From: Agromyces sp. 3263
Lineage (GTDB): Bacteria; Actinomycetota; Actinomycetes; Actinomycetales; Microbacteriaceae
Assembly (NCBI RefSeq): GCF_031456545.1
Contig: NZ_JAVDUV010000002.1
Span: 496,001 to 560,000 of the forward strand
Length of the DNA stretch: 64,000 bases
Reading direction: 5' to 3'
Shown: positions 36,018 to 47,805 of the stretch, piece after piece
How positions within the stretch are numbered: the first letter of the stretch is position 1
Layout of the letters: each line of letters begins with the position of its first letter
Program-made: the position numbers and the translations under genes
The notes under the pieces: model-generated
What the model was told of the DNA's origin: nothing
Database searches by the model: none
The model's input: the letters and a program-made list of their open reading frames with translations, nothing else

Positions 36018-36608
36018 GTGCCCGACTCCTCGACGCATCATCCCGCAGAGTTCGAGGCCGCACTCGATGCCGTGCGTGCGGCCTCCCCACGAGCGGAACT
36101 GCGGGTCTCGGAGATCCCCGCGCCGGGTTCCCTCGCCCCCTTCGCGGTGGCGTTGTCGGCGGATGTCGCGCCGAGCCGGCATGAGGTCGACTCCGACCTC
36201 GGCACCGGCCGCTTCGTGCTCCTCTACGACCCCACCGAGCCGGAGGCCTGGGGTGGGCGGTTCCGGGTGGTCTGCTTCGCGCAGGCGCCGCTCGAGACCG
36301 ACATCGGACTCGACCCGTTCCTCGCGGATGTCGCGTGGTCGTGGCTCGTCGATGCGCTCGACGCGCGGGGGGCGCGGTACATCGCGGCATCCGGCACCGC
36401 GACCAAGATCCTGTCCACCGGGTTCGGGGAGCTCGCACGCCAGGGCGACGGCGCGCAGATCGAGGTGCGGGCGTCGTGGACGCCCCTCGATGCCGCCGTC
36501 GGCCCGCATGTGGAAGGCTGGGGTGAGTTGTTGTGCATGCTCGCGGGGCTGCCGCCTCGTTCAGAGGGGGTGACCGCCCTGCCCCGACGGAGGAACGACC
36601 GTGGATGA
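36018..36608 (+). CDS. DUF3000 domain-containing protein
   Basis: This 196-aa protein of an actinobacteria-restricted family is recognised by its context and motifs (EFEAALDAVRAA, AWGGRFRVVCFAQAPLE, ARYIAASGTATKILSTGFG). The GTG start lies 6 nt after a TAGTCT that could serve as a -10, so the mRNA may be leaderless. Its stop overlaps the next gene's GTG by 8 nt. DUF3000 and the ribonuclease D-like gene are neighbours throughout the phylum; the function is unknown. Confidence 0.9.
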   Translation: MPDSSTHHPAEFEAALDAVRAASPRAELRVSEIPAPGSLAPFAVALSADVAPSRHEVDSDLGTGRFVLLYDPTEPEAWGGRFRVVCFAQAPLETDIGLDPFLADVAWSWLVDALDARGARYIAASGTATKILSTGFGELARQGDGAQIEVRASWTPLDAAVGPHVEGWGELLCMLAGLPPRSEGVTALPRRRNDRG

Positions 36609-37797
36609 ATTCCGGGTGATCGAATCGCCCGCCGACTTCGACGACGCGGTCCGGCGGCTCGGTGGCGGAGAAGGTCCCATCGCGGTGGACGCCGAGCGGG
36701 CCAGCGGATTCCGGTACTCGCAGCGCGCCTATCTCATCCAGATGTATCGCCGGGGTGCCGGCACGTTCCTCTTCGACCCGCCCCAGATCCCCGACTTCAC
36801 CTCCTTGCAGCAGGCCATCGGCGGTGAGGAGTGGGTGCTCCATGCCGCCAGCCAGGATCTCGCGTGCCTCCGCGAGGTGGGGCTCGATCCCGAGCGCATC
36901 TTCGACACCGAGCTCGCGGCCCGACTGCTCGGGATGCCGCGGGTGGGGCTCGCGTCCGTGGTCGAGGAGCTGCTCGGCGTGCACCTGGCGAAGGAGCACT
37001 CGGCGGCCGACTGGTCGACGCGGCCGCTGCCGCAGTCGTGGCTGACGTACGCCGCGCTCGACGTGGAGCTGCTCGTCGACGTGCGCGACGCGCTCGTGGC
37101 ACGCCTCGACGAGGCGGGCAAGACCGACCTCGCCGACCAGGAGTTCCAGGCGGTCCTCGACCGTGAGGCCAAGGTGCCGTCGGCCGAACCGTGGCGACGA
37201 CTCTCGGGCATCCACGGGATCCGGAGCCCCAGGAGCCTGGCGGTGGCCCGCGAGCTCTGGCTGGCCCGCGACGCCCGCGCCTCGGAGCTGGACGTCGCAC
37301 CCGGCCGCATGGTGCCCGACGCCTCGATCCTCGCGGCCGCCCGCGCGATGCCCGCCACCCGTCGCGCGCTCGCCGACCTTCGCGAGTTCACGGGCCGGGC
37401 GAGCCGCTCCGAGCTCGACCGGTGGTGGTCGGCCGTCGAACGCGGACTGACCACCGACGACCTGCCCGCCGTCCGCGTCCCGACCGATTCGCCGCCTCCG
37501 CCGCGCGCGTGGTCGATGCGCAACCCTGAGGCCGACGCACGCCTGCGCCTCGCGCGAGCCGGCGTCGCCGAGGTCGCGGAGCGCATCGAGATGCCCGTCG
37601 AGAACCTCCTCACGCCCGATCACCTGCGGCGCGTCGCGTGGCATCCGCCCGCCGAGCCCACGGCCGATGCCATCGCTGTCGCGCTCGCGGAGCTCGGCGC
37701 GAGGCCGTGGCAGGTTGAGGCAACCGCACAGATCATCGCCGCTGCCTTTGTCGAGGCGTCACAATCCGTTCAGGATGCCGCATCCGGCGCTTCGTAG
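36601..37797 (+). CDS. rnd: Ribonuclease D-like 3'-5' exonuclease with HRDC domain
   Basis: This 398-aa DEDD-family exonuclease has motif I IAVDAERASG (DxE), motif II in VLHAASQDLACL and motif III in YAALDVELLVDV. A central HRDC domain (about 205-290) and a C-terminal helical region follow. It is expected to trim tRNA or other RNA 3' ends, or DNA. The start is GTG at 36601, overlapping DUF3000 and implying coupling. Its position upstream of fadA is the common actinobacterial order. Confidence 0.92.
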   Translation: MDEFRVIESPADFDDAVRRLGGGEGPIAVDAERASGFRYSQRAYLIQMYRRGAGTFLFDPPQIPDFTSLQQAIGGEEWVLHAASQDLACLREVGLDPERIFDTELAARLLGMPRVGLASVVEELLGVHLAKEHSAADWSTRPLPQSWLTYAALDVELLVDVRDALVARLDEAGKTDLADQEFQAVLDREAKVPSAEPWRRLSGIHGIRSPRSLAVARELWLARDARASELDVAPGRMVPDASILAAARAMPATRRALADLREFTGRASRSELDRWWSAVERGLTTDDLPAVRVPTDSPPPPRAWSMRNPEADARLRLARAGVAEVAERIEMPVENLLTPDHLRRVAWHPPAEPTADAIAVALAELGARPWQVEATAQIIAAAFVEASQSVQDAASGAS

Positions 37798-37875
37798 GTT
37801 CCGTCAAGCGATTCAGCGCCCTCCCGGCCCGTTCGTAGGATCGAGACATCCTGACCAAACCGAGGGAGCTGCAGC

Positions 37876-39090
37876 GTGGCTGAACGAGCTGAAGTCGTGT
37901 TCGTCGACGGGGTCCGTACCCCGTTCGGACGAGCCGGTGAAAAGGGCATGTACTGGAACACGAGAGCCGACGACCTCGTCGTCAAGGCGATCGTCGGACT
38001 GCTCGAGCGCAACCCGAACGTGCCGAAGGACCGCATCGACGACGTCGCCATCGCGGCCACCACCCAGACGGGCGACCAGGGACTCACCCTCGGCCGCACG
38101 GCGGCGATCCTCGCGGGGCTGCCCAAGACGGTGCCGGGATTCTCGATCGACCGCATGTGCGCCGGGGCGATGACCGCCGCGGCCATGATGTCGGGCTCGA
38201 TCGGCTTCGGCATGTACGACGTGGCCATCGCCGGCGGCGTGGAGCACATGGGCCACCACCCCATGGGCTCGGGCGTGGACCCGAACCCGCGGTTCCTCAG
38301 CGAGCGGCTCGTGGGCGAGGACGCCCTCGTCATGGGCGCCACCGCAGAGCGCATCCACGACCGCTTCCCGCAGCTCACGAAGGAGCGCAGCGACCGCTAC
38401 GCCCTCGCCAGCCAGCAGAAGACCGCCGCCGCCTACGCGGCCGGCAAGATCCAGCAGGACCTGCTGCCCGTCGCCGTCCGCACCGAGGAGGGCTGGGGAC
38501 TCGCCACGCGCGACGAGGTGATGCGACCCGAGACCACCCTCGAGGGCCTCGCCACGCTGAAGACCCCGTTCCGTCCCCACGGCCGCATCACCGCAGGCAA
38601 CGCCTCGGGCCTGAACGACGGGGCCACGGCCGCCATCCTCGCGTCGGGCGCCGCGGCGAAGGAGCTCGGCCTGACGCCGAAGATGAAGCTCGTCAGCTTC
38701 GCGTTCGCGGGCGTCGACCCCGAGATCATGGGCATCGGTCCCATCCCGGCCACCGAGAAGGCGCTCCGCAAGGCGGGCCTCACGATCGACGACATCGACC
38801 TCTTCGAGATGAACGAGGCGTTCGCCGTGCAGGTGCTCTCCTTCATGGACCACTACGGCATCGACGACGACGACCCCCGGGTGAACCCGTGGGGCGGCGC
38901 GATCGCCGTGGGCCACCCGCTCGCGTCGTCGGGCGTGCGCCTGATGAACCAGCTCGCGAGCCAGTTCGTCGAGCGCCCCGAGGTGCGCTATGGCATCACC
39001 AGCATGTGCGTCGGCCTCGGCCAGGGCGGCACGATGATCTGGGAGAACCCGAACTTCGACAAGAAGGCAGCGAAGAAGGCCCGCGGATGA
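37876..39090 (+). CDS. fadA: Acetyl-CoA C-acyltransferase (3-ketoacyl-CoA thiolase)
   Basis: This enzyme performs the last step of beta-oxidation. The 404-aa thiolase has the nucleophile Cys95 in IDRMCAGAM. NEAFAVQ, the His motif GGAIAVGHPLASSG and the second Cys in CVGLGQGG follow. A GTG start is preceded by GAGGGAGC. The stop overlaps fadB by ATGA, so the two subunits of the fatty-acid oxidation complex are coupled. A TAGGAT at 37836-37841 may be the -10. Confidence 0.95.
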   Translation: MAERAEVVFVDGVRTPFGRAGEKGMYWNTRADDLVVKAIVGLLERNPNVPKDRIDDVAIAATTQTGDQGLTLGRTAAILAGLPKTVPGFSIDRMCAGAMTAAAMMSGSIGFGMYDVAIAGGVEHMGHHPMGSGVDPNPRFLSERLVGEDALVMGATAERIHDRFPQLTKERSDRYALASQQKTAAAYAAGKIQQDLLPVAVRTEEGWGLATRDEVMRPETTLEGLATLKTPFRPHGRITAGNASGLNDGATAAILASGAAAKELGLTPKMKLVSFAFAGVDPEIMGIGPIPATEKALRKAGLTIDDIDLFEMNEAFAVQVLSFMDHYGIDDDDPRVNPWGGAIAVGHPLASSGVRLMNQLASQFVERPEVRYGITSMCVGLGQGGTMIWENPNFDKKAAKKARG

Positions 39091-41228
39091 CCGACTACTC
39101 GACCATCGACTTCTCCTCCCTCGTCACCCTCGCCGGCGACGACGAGGTCGTCACCCACTCCTACGTGCGCGACATCGCGCTCCCCTCGGGGAAGACCCTC
39201 GCGCTCGTCACGCTCGACAACGGACGGGACCACACCCGGCCGAACACGCTCGGCGCCGCCACGCTCCTCGAGTACGCGAACACGCTCGACGGGCTGAAGG
39301 CGCGGGCCGCCGCCGGCGAGATCCACGCCGTCGCCGTCACGGGCAAGCCGTTCATCCTCGCCGCGGGCGCCGACCTCTCGAAGGTCGCCGAGATCCCCGA
39401 CAAGGAGACGGCGAAGAAGTTCGTGCAGCTCGGCCACTACGCGCTCGCGAAGATCGGCGAGGTCGGCGTGCCGTCCTTCGTGTTCTACAACGGCCTCGCC
39501 CTCGGCGGCGGCGTCGAGATCGGCCTGCACGCGGACTACCGCACGGTGGATGCCTCGGTCCCGGCGCTCGCCCTCCCCGAGGTGTTCCTCGGGCTCATCC
39601 CCGGCTGGGGCGGCGCGACGATCCTGCCGAACCTCATCGGCATCGAGAACGCCCTCAAGGTCGTCATCGAGAACCCGCTGAAGCAGAACCGCACCCTCAA
39701 GGGACAGGACGCGTTCGACCTCGGCATCGCCGACGCCATCTTCCCGTCGGTGAACTACCTCGAGGACTCGATCCGCTGGGCCGACGACGTGATCTCCGGT
39801 CACGTCAAGGTCAAGCGGCCGCACGAGCCCGGCAAGGTGGAACGCCTGGTGAAGTGGGATGCCGCGATCGGCATCGCGACGAAGATGCTGAAGAGCCGCA
39901 TCGGCTCCGTTCCCCAGTCGCCGTACGCCGCCCTCGACCTCATGAAGGCGGCGAAGAGCGGCACCCGCGCCGAGGGATTCCAGCGTGAGGACGAGGTGCT
40001 CGCCGACCTCATCGCCGGCGACCAGCTCCAGGCATCCGTCTACGCCTTCAACCTCGTGCAGAAGCGCACGAAGCGACCGGCCGGAGCGCCCGACAAGGAG
40101 CTTGCGAAGAAGGTGACGAAGGTCGGCGTCATCGGCGCCGGCTATATGGCAAGCCAGCTCGCCCTGCTCTTCGTGCGCCGCCTCCGCGTGCCCGTCGTGA
40201 TCACCGACATCGACCAGGCACGGGTCGACAAGGGCGTCTCGTACATCGCCGACGAGATCGACGCCCTCCTCGCGAAGGGCCGCATCTCGCCCGATGAGGC
40301 CAACCGCCTGAAGGCGCTCGTGACGGGCACCACCGACAAGGCCGACTTCGCCGACTGCGACTGGGTCATCGAGGCGGTGTTCGAGGAGCTCCAGATCAAG
40401 CAGGACGTGTTCGCCGAGATCGAGCAGTTCGTCTCCCCCGAAGCCGTGCTCGCGACGAACACGTCGTCGCTGTCGGTCGAGCAGATCGGCGCCAAGCTCG
40501 CCCATCCCGAGCGGCTCGTGGGCTTCCACTTCTTCACGCCGGTCGCGGTCATGCCGCTCATCGAGGTCGTGAAGACACCGCACACGGATGTCGCGACGCT
40601 GTCGACCGCCATGGTCACCGCGAAGAACCTCAAGAAGAACGCGGTCATCACCGCGGACACCCCTGGCTTCGTGGTCAACCGCCTGCTCGCCGTGCTCCTC
40701 GGCGAGGCCATGCGCGCGGTCGACGAGGGCACGTCCTTCGAGACCGTCGACCAGGCGATCGCTCCCCTCGGCCTTCCGATGGCCCCGTCGGCGCTGCTCG
40801 ACCTCGTCGGGCTGAAGGTCGGTGCGCACGTGCTGGACACCCACCACGCGGCGTTCCCCGACCGCTTCTATCGCAGCGAGAACCTCCACAAGCTCGCCGA
40901 CTACGGCAAGCTCCTAGACAAGGACGACAAGGGCAAGGTCAAGGGCTTCGACAAGGGAGCCATGAAGATCGTGTCCGGCGGCACGCATCCGCGCAGCGCC
41001 GACGAGATCCTCGTCAGCCTGCAGGACGGCCTCGCCCGCGAGGTTCGACTGATGCTCGACGGTCAGGTGGTCGCGGCTCCCGAGGACATCGACCTCTGCC
41101 TCATCCTGGGCGCCGGCTTCCCATTCCAGATGGGCGGCGTCACGCCCTACCTCGACCGCGTGGGCGCGTCCGAGCGCGTCTTCGGCGACACCTTCCACCA
41201 CCCGCCCGTGAAGGGCGTGTCCGCGTAG
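39087..41228 (+). CDS. fadB: Fatty-acid oxidation multifunctional protein (enoyl-CoA hydratase / 3-hydroxyacyl-CoA dehydrogenase)
   Basis: This 713-aa alpha subunit has an N-terminal crotonase domain (about 20-300). FILAAGADLSKV is the oxyanion loop, ALGGGVEIGLHADYR carries one catalytic residue and LPEVFLGLIPGWGG the other. The HAD NAD-binding domain starts with VGVIGAGYMASQLA at about 348. ATNTSSLSV and the catalytic His in GFHFFTPVAVMPL are present. The C-terminal HAD domains end with FGDTFHHPPV. It works with FadA. A long inverted repeat terminator follows within 10 nt. Confidence 0.95.
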   Translation: MTDYSTIDFSSLVTLAGDDEVVTHSYVRDIALPSGKTLALVTLDNGRDHTRPNTLGAATLLEYANTLDGLKARAAAGEIHAVAVTGKPFILAAGADLSKVAEIPDKETAKKFVQLGHYALAKIGEVGVPSFVFYNGLALGGGVEIGLHADYRTVDASVPALALPEVFLGLIPGWGGATILPNLIGIENALKVVIENPLKQNRTLKGQDAFDLGIADAIFPSVNYLEDSIRWADDVISGHVKVKRPHEPGKVERLVKWDAAIGIATKMLKSRIGSVPQSPYAALDLMKAAKSGTRAEGFQREDEVLADLIAGDQLQASVYAFNLVQKRTKRPAGAPDKELAKKVTKVGVIGAGYMASQLALLFVRRLRVPVVITDIDQARVDKGVSYIADEIDALLAKGRISPDEANRLKALVTGTTDKADFADCDWVIEAVFEELQIKQDVFAEIEQFVSPEAVLATNTSSLSVEQIGAKLAHPERLVGFHFFTPVAVMPLIEVVKTPHTDVATLSTAMVTAKNLKKNAVITADTPGFVVNRLLAVLLGEAMRAVDEGTSFETVDQAIAPLGLPMAPSALLDLVGLKVGAHVLDTHHAAFPDRFYRSENLHKLADYGKLLDKDDKGKVKGFDKGAMKIVSGGTHPRSADEILVSLQDGLAREVRLMLDGQVVAAPEDIDLCLILGAGFPFQMGGVTPYLDRVGASERVFGDTFHHPPVKGVSA

Positions 41229-41237
41229 GTCGCGCGC

Positions 41238-41280
41238 ACGAGACACGGCCCCCGGCGATTCGCCGGGGGCCGTGTCTCGT
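41238..41280. terminator. Strong bidirectional terminator between fadB and dxs
   Basis: Two perfect 21-nt complementary arms (41238-41258 and 41260-41280) are separated by one base. This makes an exceptionally long GC-rich hairpin between convergent genes. The arms begin ACGAGACACGG and end CCGTGTCTCGT. Confidence 0.85.
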
Positions 41281-41352
41281 CTCCTGACGTGCCGTGGGCG
41301 AGCGGTCGGACCGAACGCGACCCGCGGCTCGGGCCGGGCGGTGAGATCGGAG

Positions 41353-43299
41353 TCAGACCCGCGGCTGCGGCGTGGTGTCGCTCGACACGGCCTCGAGGCC
41401 CGCGCCGCGCGCGTGCGGCAGTTTCGAGCCCAGCACCATCGCGGTGACGTCACGGGCGATGTGCTGCGGGGTCAGGCCGACGCGCTCCAGGATGTCGCCC
41501 CGCGACCCGTGCTCGAGGAACTCGTCGGGCAGGCCGATCTCGGTGACCGCCGTGTCGACGCCGGCCTCGCGCAGGTCCTGGCGGATCCGGGTGCCGATGC
41601 CGCCCACGCGGATGCCGTCCTCGAGGCTCACCACGATGCGGTGGTCGCGAGCGAACTCGATCACGCTGGCCGGCACTGGCACGACCCACCGGGGATCGAC
41701 CACGGTCGCGCCGATGCCCTGCGCCTCGAGCCGCTGCGCGACATCGAGGCCGATGCCCGCCATGGGTCCGACGGTGACGAGCAGGACGTCGCGACGCCCG
41801 GACTCGGCGAGCACGTCGACGCCATCGTCGGTGCGCCGGATCGCGTCGTAGTCCACGCCGACGGTGCCCTTCGGGAACCGAAGCACGGTCGGCGCGTCCT
41901 CGACCGCCACGGCTTCGCCGAGCTCCTCGGCCAGCCGCACCGAGTCGCGCGGCGCGGCGATGCGGATGCCGGGCACCACCTGCAGGATCGAGAGGTCCCA
42001 GACGCCGTGGTGGCTGGGCCCGTCGGGGCCGGTGACGCCGGCGCGGTCGAGCACGAAGGTGACGCCGGCCTTGTGCAGCGCGACATCCATCAGCACCTGG
42101 TCGAACGCGCGGTTGATGAAGGTGGCGTACACGGCGACGACCGGGTGCAGGCCACCGAACGCGAGCCCGGCGGCAGAGGTCGCGGCATGCTGTTCGGCGA
42201 TCCCCACGTCGAAGACCCGATTCGGGAACCGCTCCGCCATGCGGTGCAGTCCGGTCGGCCGAAGCATCGCGGCGGTGATGCCGACGAGGCGTTCGTTCCG
42301 CTCGGCGAGTCGCACGAGCTCGTCGGCGAACACGTTCGTCCACGACGGCGAGGACGCCGACTCGAGGGATTCTCCGGTCTCGGGGTCGATCTGTCCCACC
42401 GCGTGGAACTGGTCGGCGACGTCGCGGCGGGCCGGCTCGTATCCGCGCCCCTTGTCGGTGATCGTGTGCACGATCACCGGCGCGCCGTAGGCCTTGGCCT
42501 GGTGGAGGGCCTCCTCCATGGCGCGCTCGTCGTGCCCGTCGATGGGGCCGATGTACTTGATGTCGAGGTTCGAGTAGAGGGCCTCGTTGCCGCTGAACCG
42601 GCTGAGGAACCCGTGCAGGCCGCCGCGGACGCCGCGGTAGAACGCCCGGCCGGGCGAGCCCAGCCGGTCGAACGCCTTCCGGCTGGACTGGTGGAGCGAC
42701 CGATACGACTGCCTCGTGCGCACCGTGTTGAGGAAGCGGGCCATGCCGCCGATCGTCGGGGCGTAGGACCGCCCGTTGTCATTGACGACGACGATGAGCT
42801 TGCGGGTGTTGTCGTCGGAGATGTTGTTCAGCGCCTCCCACGTCATGCCACCCGTGAGGGCGCCGTCGCCGACGACGGCGACGACGTGGCGGTCGCCCTG
42901 CCCGGTCATCTCGAATGCCTTGGAGATGCCGTCGGCCCACGAGAGGGAGCTCGACGCGTGGGAGCTCTCGACGATGTCGTGCTCGGACTCCGATCGTTGC
43001 GGATAGCCGGCCAGCCCGCCGGTCTGGCGAAGCGTCGACAGGTCCTTGCGCCCGGTCAGCAGCTTGTGCACGTACGACTGGTGCCCCGTGTCGAACACGA
43101 TCGCGTCGCGGGGCGACTCGAAGACGCGGTGGATCGCGAGGGTCGTCTCGACGACGCCGAGATTCGGGCCGAGGTGCCCGCCCGTCTTCGAGACGGATGC
43201 CACGAGATAGGCCCGGATCTCCGCGGCCAGCTGCTCGAGCTGCTCGTGACTCAACGCGTCGAGGTCGCGTGGTCCCGAGATGTGCTCGAGCAGGGTCAT
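41353..43299 (-). CDS. dxs: 1-Deoxy-D-xylulose-5-phosphate synthase
   Basis: Dxs makes DXP from pyruvate and glyceraldehyde 3-phosphate, the first step of the MEP isoprenoid route, with ThDP. The 648-aa product has SKTGGHLGPNLGVVE, the catalytic-His-containing FDTGHQSYVHKLLTG and the ThDP motif GDGALTGGMTWEALN. The transketolase-type pyrimidine domain follows (DVGIAEQHAATSAAGLA), then the C-terminal domain. The ATG has GGAGG upstream. It lies downstream of acn in the order common to actinobacteria, with the acn terminator in between. Confidence 0.96.
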   Translation of the reverse strand: MTLLEHISGPRDLDALSHEQLEQLAAEIRAYLVASVSKTGGHLGPNLGVVETTLAIHRVFESPRDAIVFDTGHQSYVHKLLTGRKDLSTLRQTGGLAGYPQRSESEHDIVESSHASSSLSWADGISKAFEMTGQGDRHVVAVVGDGALTGGMTWEALNNISDDNTRKLIVVVNDNGRSYAPTIGGMARFLNTVRTRQSYRSLHQSSRKAFDRLGSPGRAFYRGVRGGLHGFLSRFSGNEALYSNLDIKYIGPIDGHDERAMEEALHQAKAYGAPVIVHTITDKGRGYEPARRDVADQFHAVGQIDPETGESLESASSPSWTNVFADELVRLAERNERLVGITAAMLRPTGLHRMAERFPNRVFDVGIAEQHAATSAAGLAFGGLHPVVAVYATFINRAFDQVLMDVALHKAGVTFVLDRAGVTGPDGPSHHGVWDLSILQVVPGIRIAAPRDSVRLAEELGEAVAVEDAPTVLRFPKGTVGVDYDAIRRTDDGVDVLAESGRRDVLLVTVGPMAGIGLDVAQRLEAQGIGATVVDPRWVVPVPASVIEFARDHRIVVSLEDGIRVGGIGTRIRQDLREAGVDTAVTEIGLPDEFLEHGSRGDILERVGLTPQHIARDVTAMVLGSKLPHARGAGLEAVSSDTTPQPRV

Positions 43300-43383
43300 G
43301 GGTCATGCCTCCGGGTCAGTGGGGCGGCAGCGGCCGCGGATCGAATCGAGTCTACGCCGGGCCGCCTGAGTGGCCGGGAAGAG

Positions 43384-43418
43384 ATCGGGGCGGCCGGCGA
43401 GTCGCCGGCCGCCCCGAT
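43384..43418 (-). terminator. Terminator after aconitase
   Basis: Perfect 17-bp arms (43384-43400 and 43402-43418) flank one base, 15 nt beyond the acn stop, followed on the minus strand by a CTCTTCCC pyrimidine tract. Confidence 0.75.
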
Positions 43419-43432
43419 GCTGCGCACGCGCG

Positions 43433-46243
<2,811 letters not shown>

Positions 46244-46317
46244 GATGTCCTCTCCTTCGCGGATGCCGCGCGAACCCGCGCGCGACCCTCCATCTTCTCC
46301 GTCAGGCCGGGAGCTGT

Positions 46318-46336
46318 ACCAGCAAGGCTCACCTAA
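46318..46336 (+). promoter_or_regulatory. Possible DtxR/DmdR iron box upstream of acn
   Basis: The 12 bases AGGCTCACCTAA match the right part of the Streptomyces DmdR1-type iron box exactly, while the left half is degenerate (about 13 of 19 overall). It would sit in the acn leader, about 75-95 nt before the start. Consensus is recalled, not searched. Confidence 0.3.
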
Positions 46337-46371
46337 GCGTCCCACGGCCCGCCGCCATCGTGGCGACGGAT

Positions 46372-46391
46372 TTATCTTGACGTCGAGATAA
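46372..46391. promoter_or_regulatory. 20-bp palindrome upstream of acn (MarR-type operator candidate)
   Basis: TTATCTTGACGTCGAGATAA is symmetrical except for one base pair. It lies 129 nt upstream of the acn start and 6 nt beyond the DUF3159 stop. CTTGA-N-TCAAG-like palindromes near aconitase genes are targets of MarR-family TamR in Streptomyces, as I recall; a TamR-like gene is not in this window. Confidence 0.45.
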
Positions 46392-46396
46392 CTCTA

Positions 46397-47182
46397 TCAC
46401 TCACCGGAACGGGCCGACGACGGGTACACCGCGCGCACGACGAGCCATGAGAACACCACGACGAGGGCATAGAGCGGCACGCCCATCAGGAGACGCGTGG
46501 CGCCGAGCGCCTCCACGTTGTCGACGAGGTAGAGCGGCACCTGCACGACCAGGCGCGCCACGAACAGGCCGATCCACACCACGGTGAGGAATTGCGCCGC
46601 CCGGTACTTGCGCGGGTCCTGGCGCCAGGCGAGGCCGTCACCCATCAGGAAGCCGACGATGAGACCGAGCGCCGGCCATCGCACGAGCAGGGAGATCAGG
46701 AGCCCCAGCGCGTAGGCCGCGTTGGTGAAGAATCCCAGGACGTAGTTGTCGCGCGCGTTGCCGGTCCACAGCGCCAGCGCGGCCGAGGCGAGCACGCCCA
46801 CGAGTCCGGCGATGGCCTGCGTCGGCTGGCTCCTCGTCACGATGCGCGCGACCGTGAACACGACCGCGAGGCCGACGGATGCCCCGAGCGACGGCACCAG
46901 CGCCGCCTGCGCGTCCCAGCCGGAGAAGCTCGTGAGGGTCGTGTAGACGACGAGGAAGACGAGGCCCGGCAGCAACGCCTCGAGGATGCCGCGCACCCCG
47001 CCGACCGCGCCGAGGACGTCCCGGGGGCTCAGCTTCTCGTCGCGGGCGATCGCGCCCAAGCCGCTCTTCTGCGCGGCCGCGGCGAACTGCCGGGCGAACT
47101 CGCCCGCGACGGGCGCCTCGGATGCCGCGGCATCCGGCTGCTCGTCGCGACGGGGCTCGGGCTCGGATCCGGTGTCGGGCAT
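46397..47182 (-). CDS. DUF3159 membrane protein
   Basis: This 261-aa integral membrane protein has a hydrophilic N-terminus of about 60 residues, then roughly six TM helices (ALLPGLVFLVVYTTLTSF; SVGLAVVFTVARIVT; VGVLASAALALWTG; and others). RWPALGLIVGFLMGDGLAWR is characteristic of DUF3159. The ATG at 47182 lies 3 nt before the DUF3710 stop, so the two are probably cotranscribed. The family is actinobacterial, of unknown function, and consistently next to dut and DUF3710. Confidence 0.9.
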   Translation of the reverse strand: MPDTGSEPEPRRDEQPDAAASEAPVAGEFARQFAAAAQKSGLGAIARDEKLSPRDVLGAVGGVRGILEALLPGLVFLVVYTTLTSFSGWDAQAALVPSLGASVGLAVVFTVARIVTRSQPTQAIAGLVGVLASAALALWTGNARDNYVLGFFTNAAYALGLLISLLVRWPALGLIVGFLMGDGLAWRQDPRKYRAAQFLTVVWIGLFVARLVVQVPLYLVDNVEALGATRLLMGVPLYALVVVFSWLVVRAVYPSSARSGE

Positions 47183-47184
47183 CG

Positions 47185-47805
47185 TCAGACGGTGGGCGCG
47201 CCGGAGGACGCGGCGGGCATGCGAAGCGGGATGAGGTCGCGCGGCGGCATGGGCGTGGCTCCGCGCACGACGACGATGGAGCGGAACAGGTCTTCGACCT
47301 GGGCGGCGGCGGCCGGGTCGACCGCGGCCTCCCCCGCGATCACGCCGCGAAGGAACCAGCGCGGGCCGTCGACCCCGATGAAGCGGGCGAGGCGCATGTG
47401 GCCGGCCTGGCCCTCCACCGCGGCGACCGGGATCTGCGCGAGCAGCTCGGGACCGAAGGCGCCCTCGCGGACCGTCGTCGTTCCGCCCTGGCGCGCGATC
47501 TGGTCGGCGATCTGGGCGCGGATCTCGTGCCACAACCCGCTGTTGCGGGGCGCGGCGAACGGCTGCACCTGGAGCGTCGAGTTGGCGTAGTCCAGGCCGA
47601 TCGCGACGACGCGCTTGGTGCCCTCTTCCACCTCGAGGCGCAGGTGGAGACCCTCTCGGGGAAGCACCTTGACGCCGCCGAGGTCCACGTAGGGACGCAC
47701 GGGGTTGGCTTCGGCCTCGTCGAACGGACCGGCGGTGGCGCGGTCGTCGGGCGCGGATTTGGGGTGGTCGACGGGGATGTCGTCGACGTTCTCGATGTCG
47801 CTCAC
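47185..47805 (-). CDS. DUF3710 domain-containing protein
   Basis: This 206-aa soluble protein opens VSDIENVDDIPVDHPKSA and carries the DUF3710 core: PYVDLGGVKVLPREGLHLRL, then STLQVQPFAAPRNSGLWHEI and FIGVDGPRWFLRGVI. Its GTG overlaps the dut stop (GTGA). The family is restricted to actinobacteria and has no known activity. Conservation of the dut-DUF3710-DUF3159 order suggests a shared transcript. Confidence 0.9.
   Translation of the reverse strand: MSDIENVDDIPVDHPKSAPDDRATAGPFDEAEANPVRPYVDLGGVKVLPREGLHLRLEVEEGTKRVVAIGLDYANSTLQVQPFAAPRNSGLWHEIRAQIADQIARQGGTTTVREGAFGPELLAQIPVAAVEGQAGHMRLARFIGVDGPRWFLRGVIAGEAAVDPAAAAQVEDLFRSIVVVRGATPMPPRDLIPLRMPAASSGAPTV

Noticed and set aside
38157..41228. 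1023-codon plus-strand frame as a possible fusion
   Set aside because: The first third is fadA in another frame; fadB starts at ATG 39087 with normal family N-terminus.
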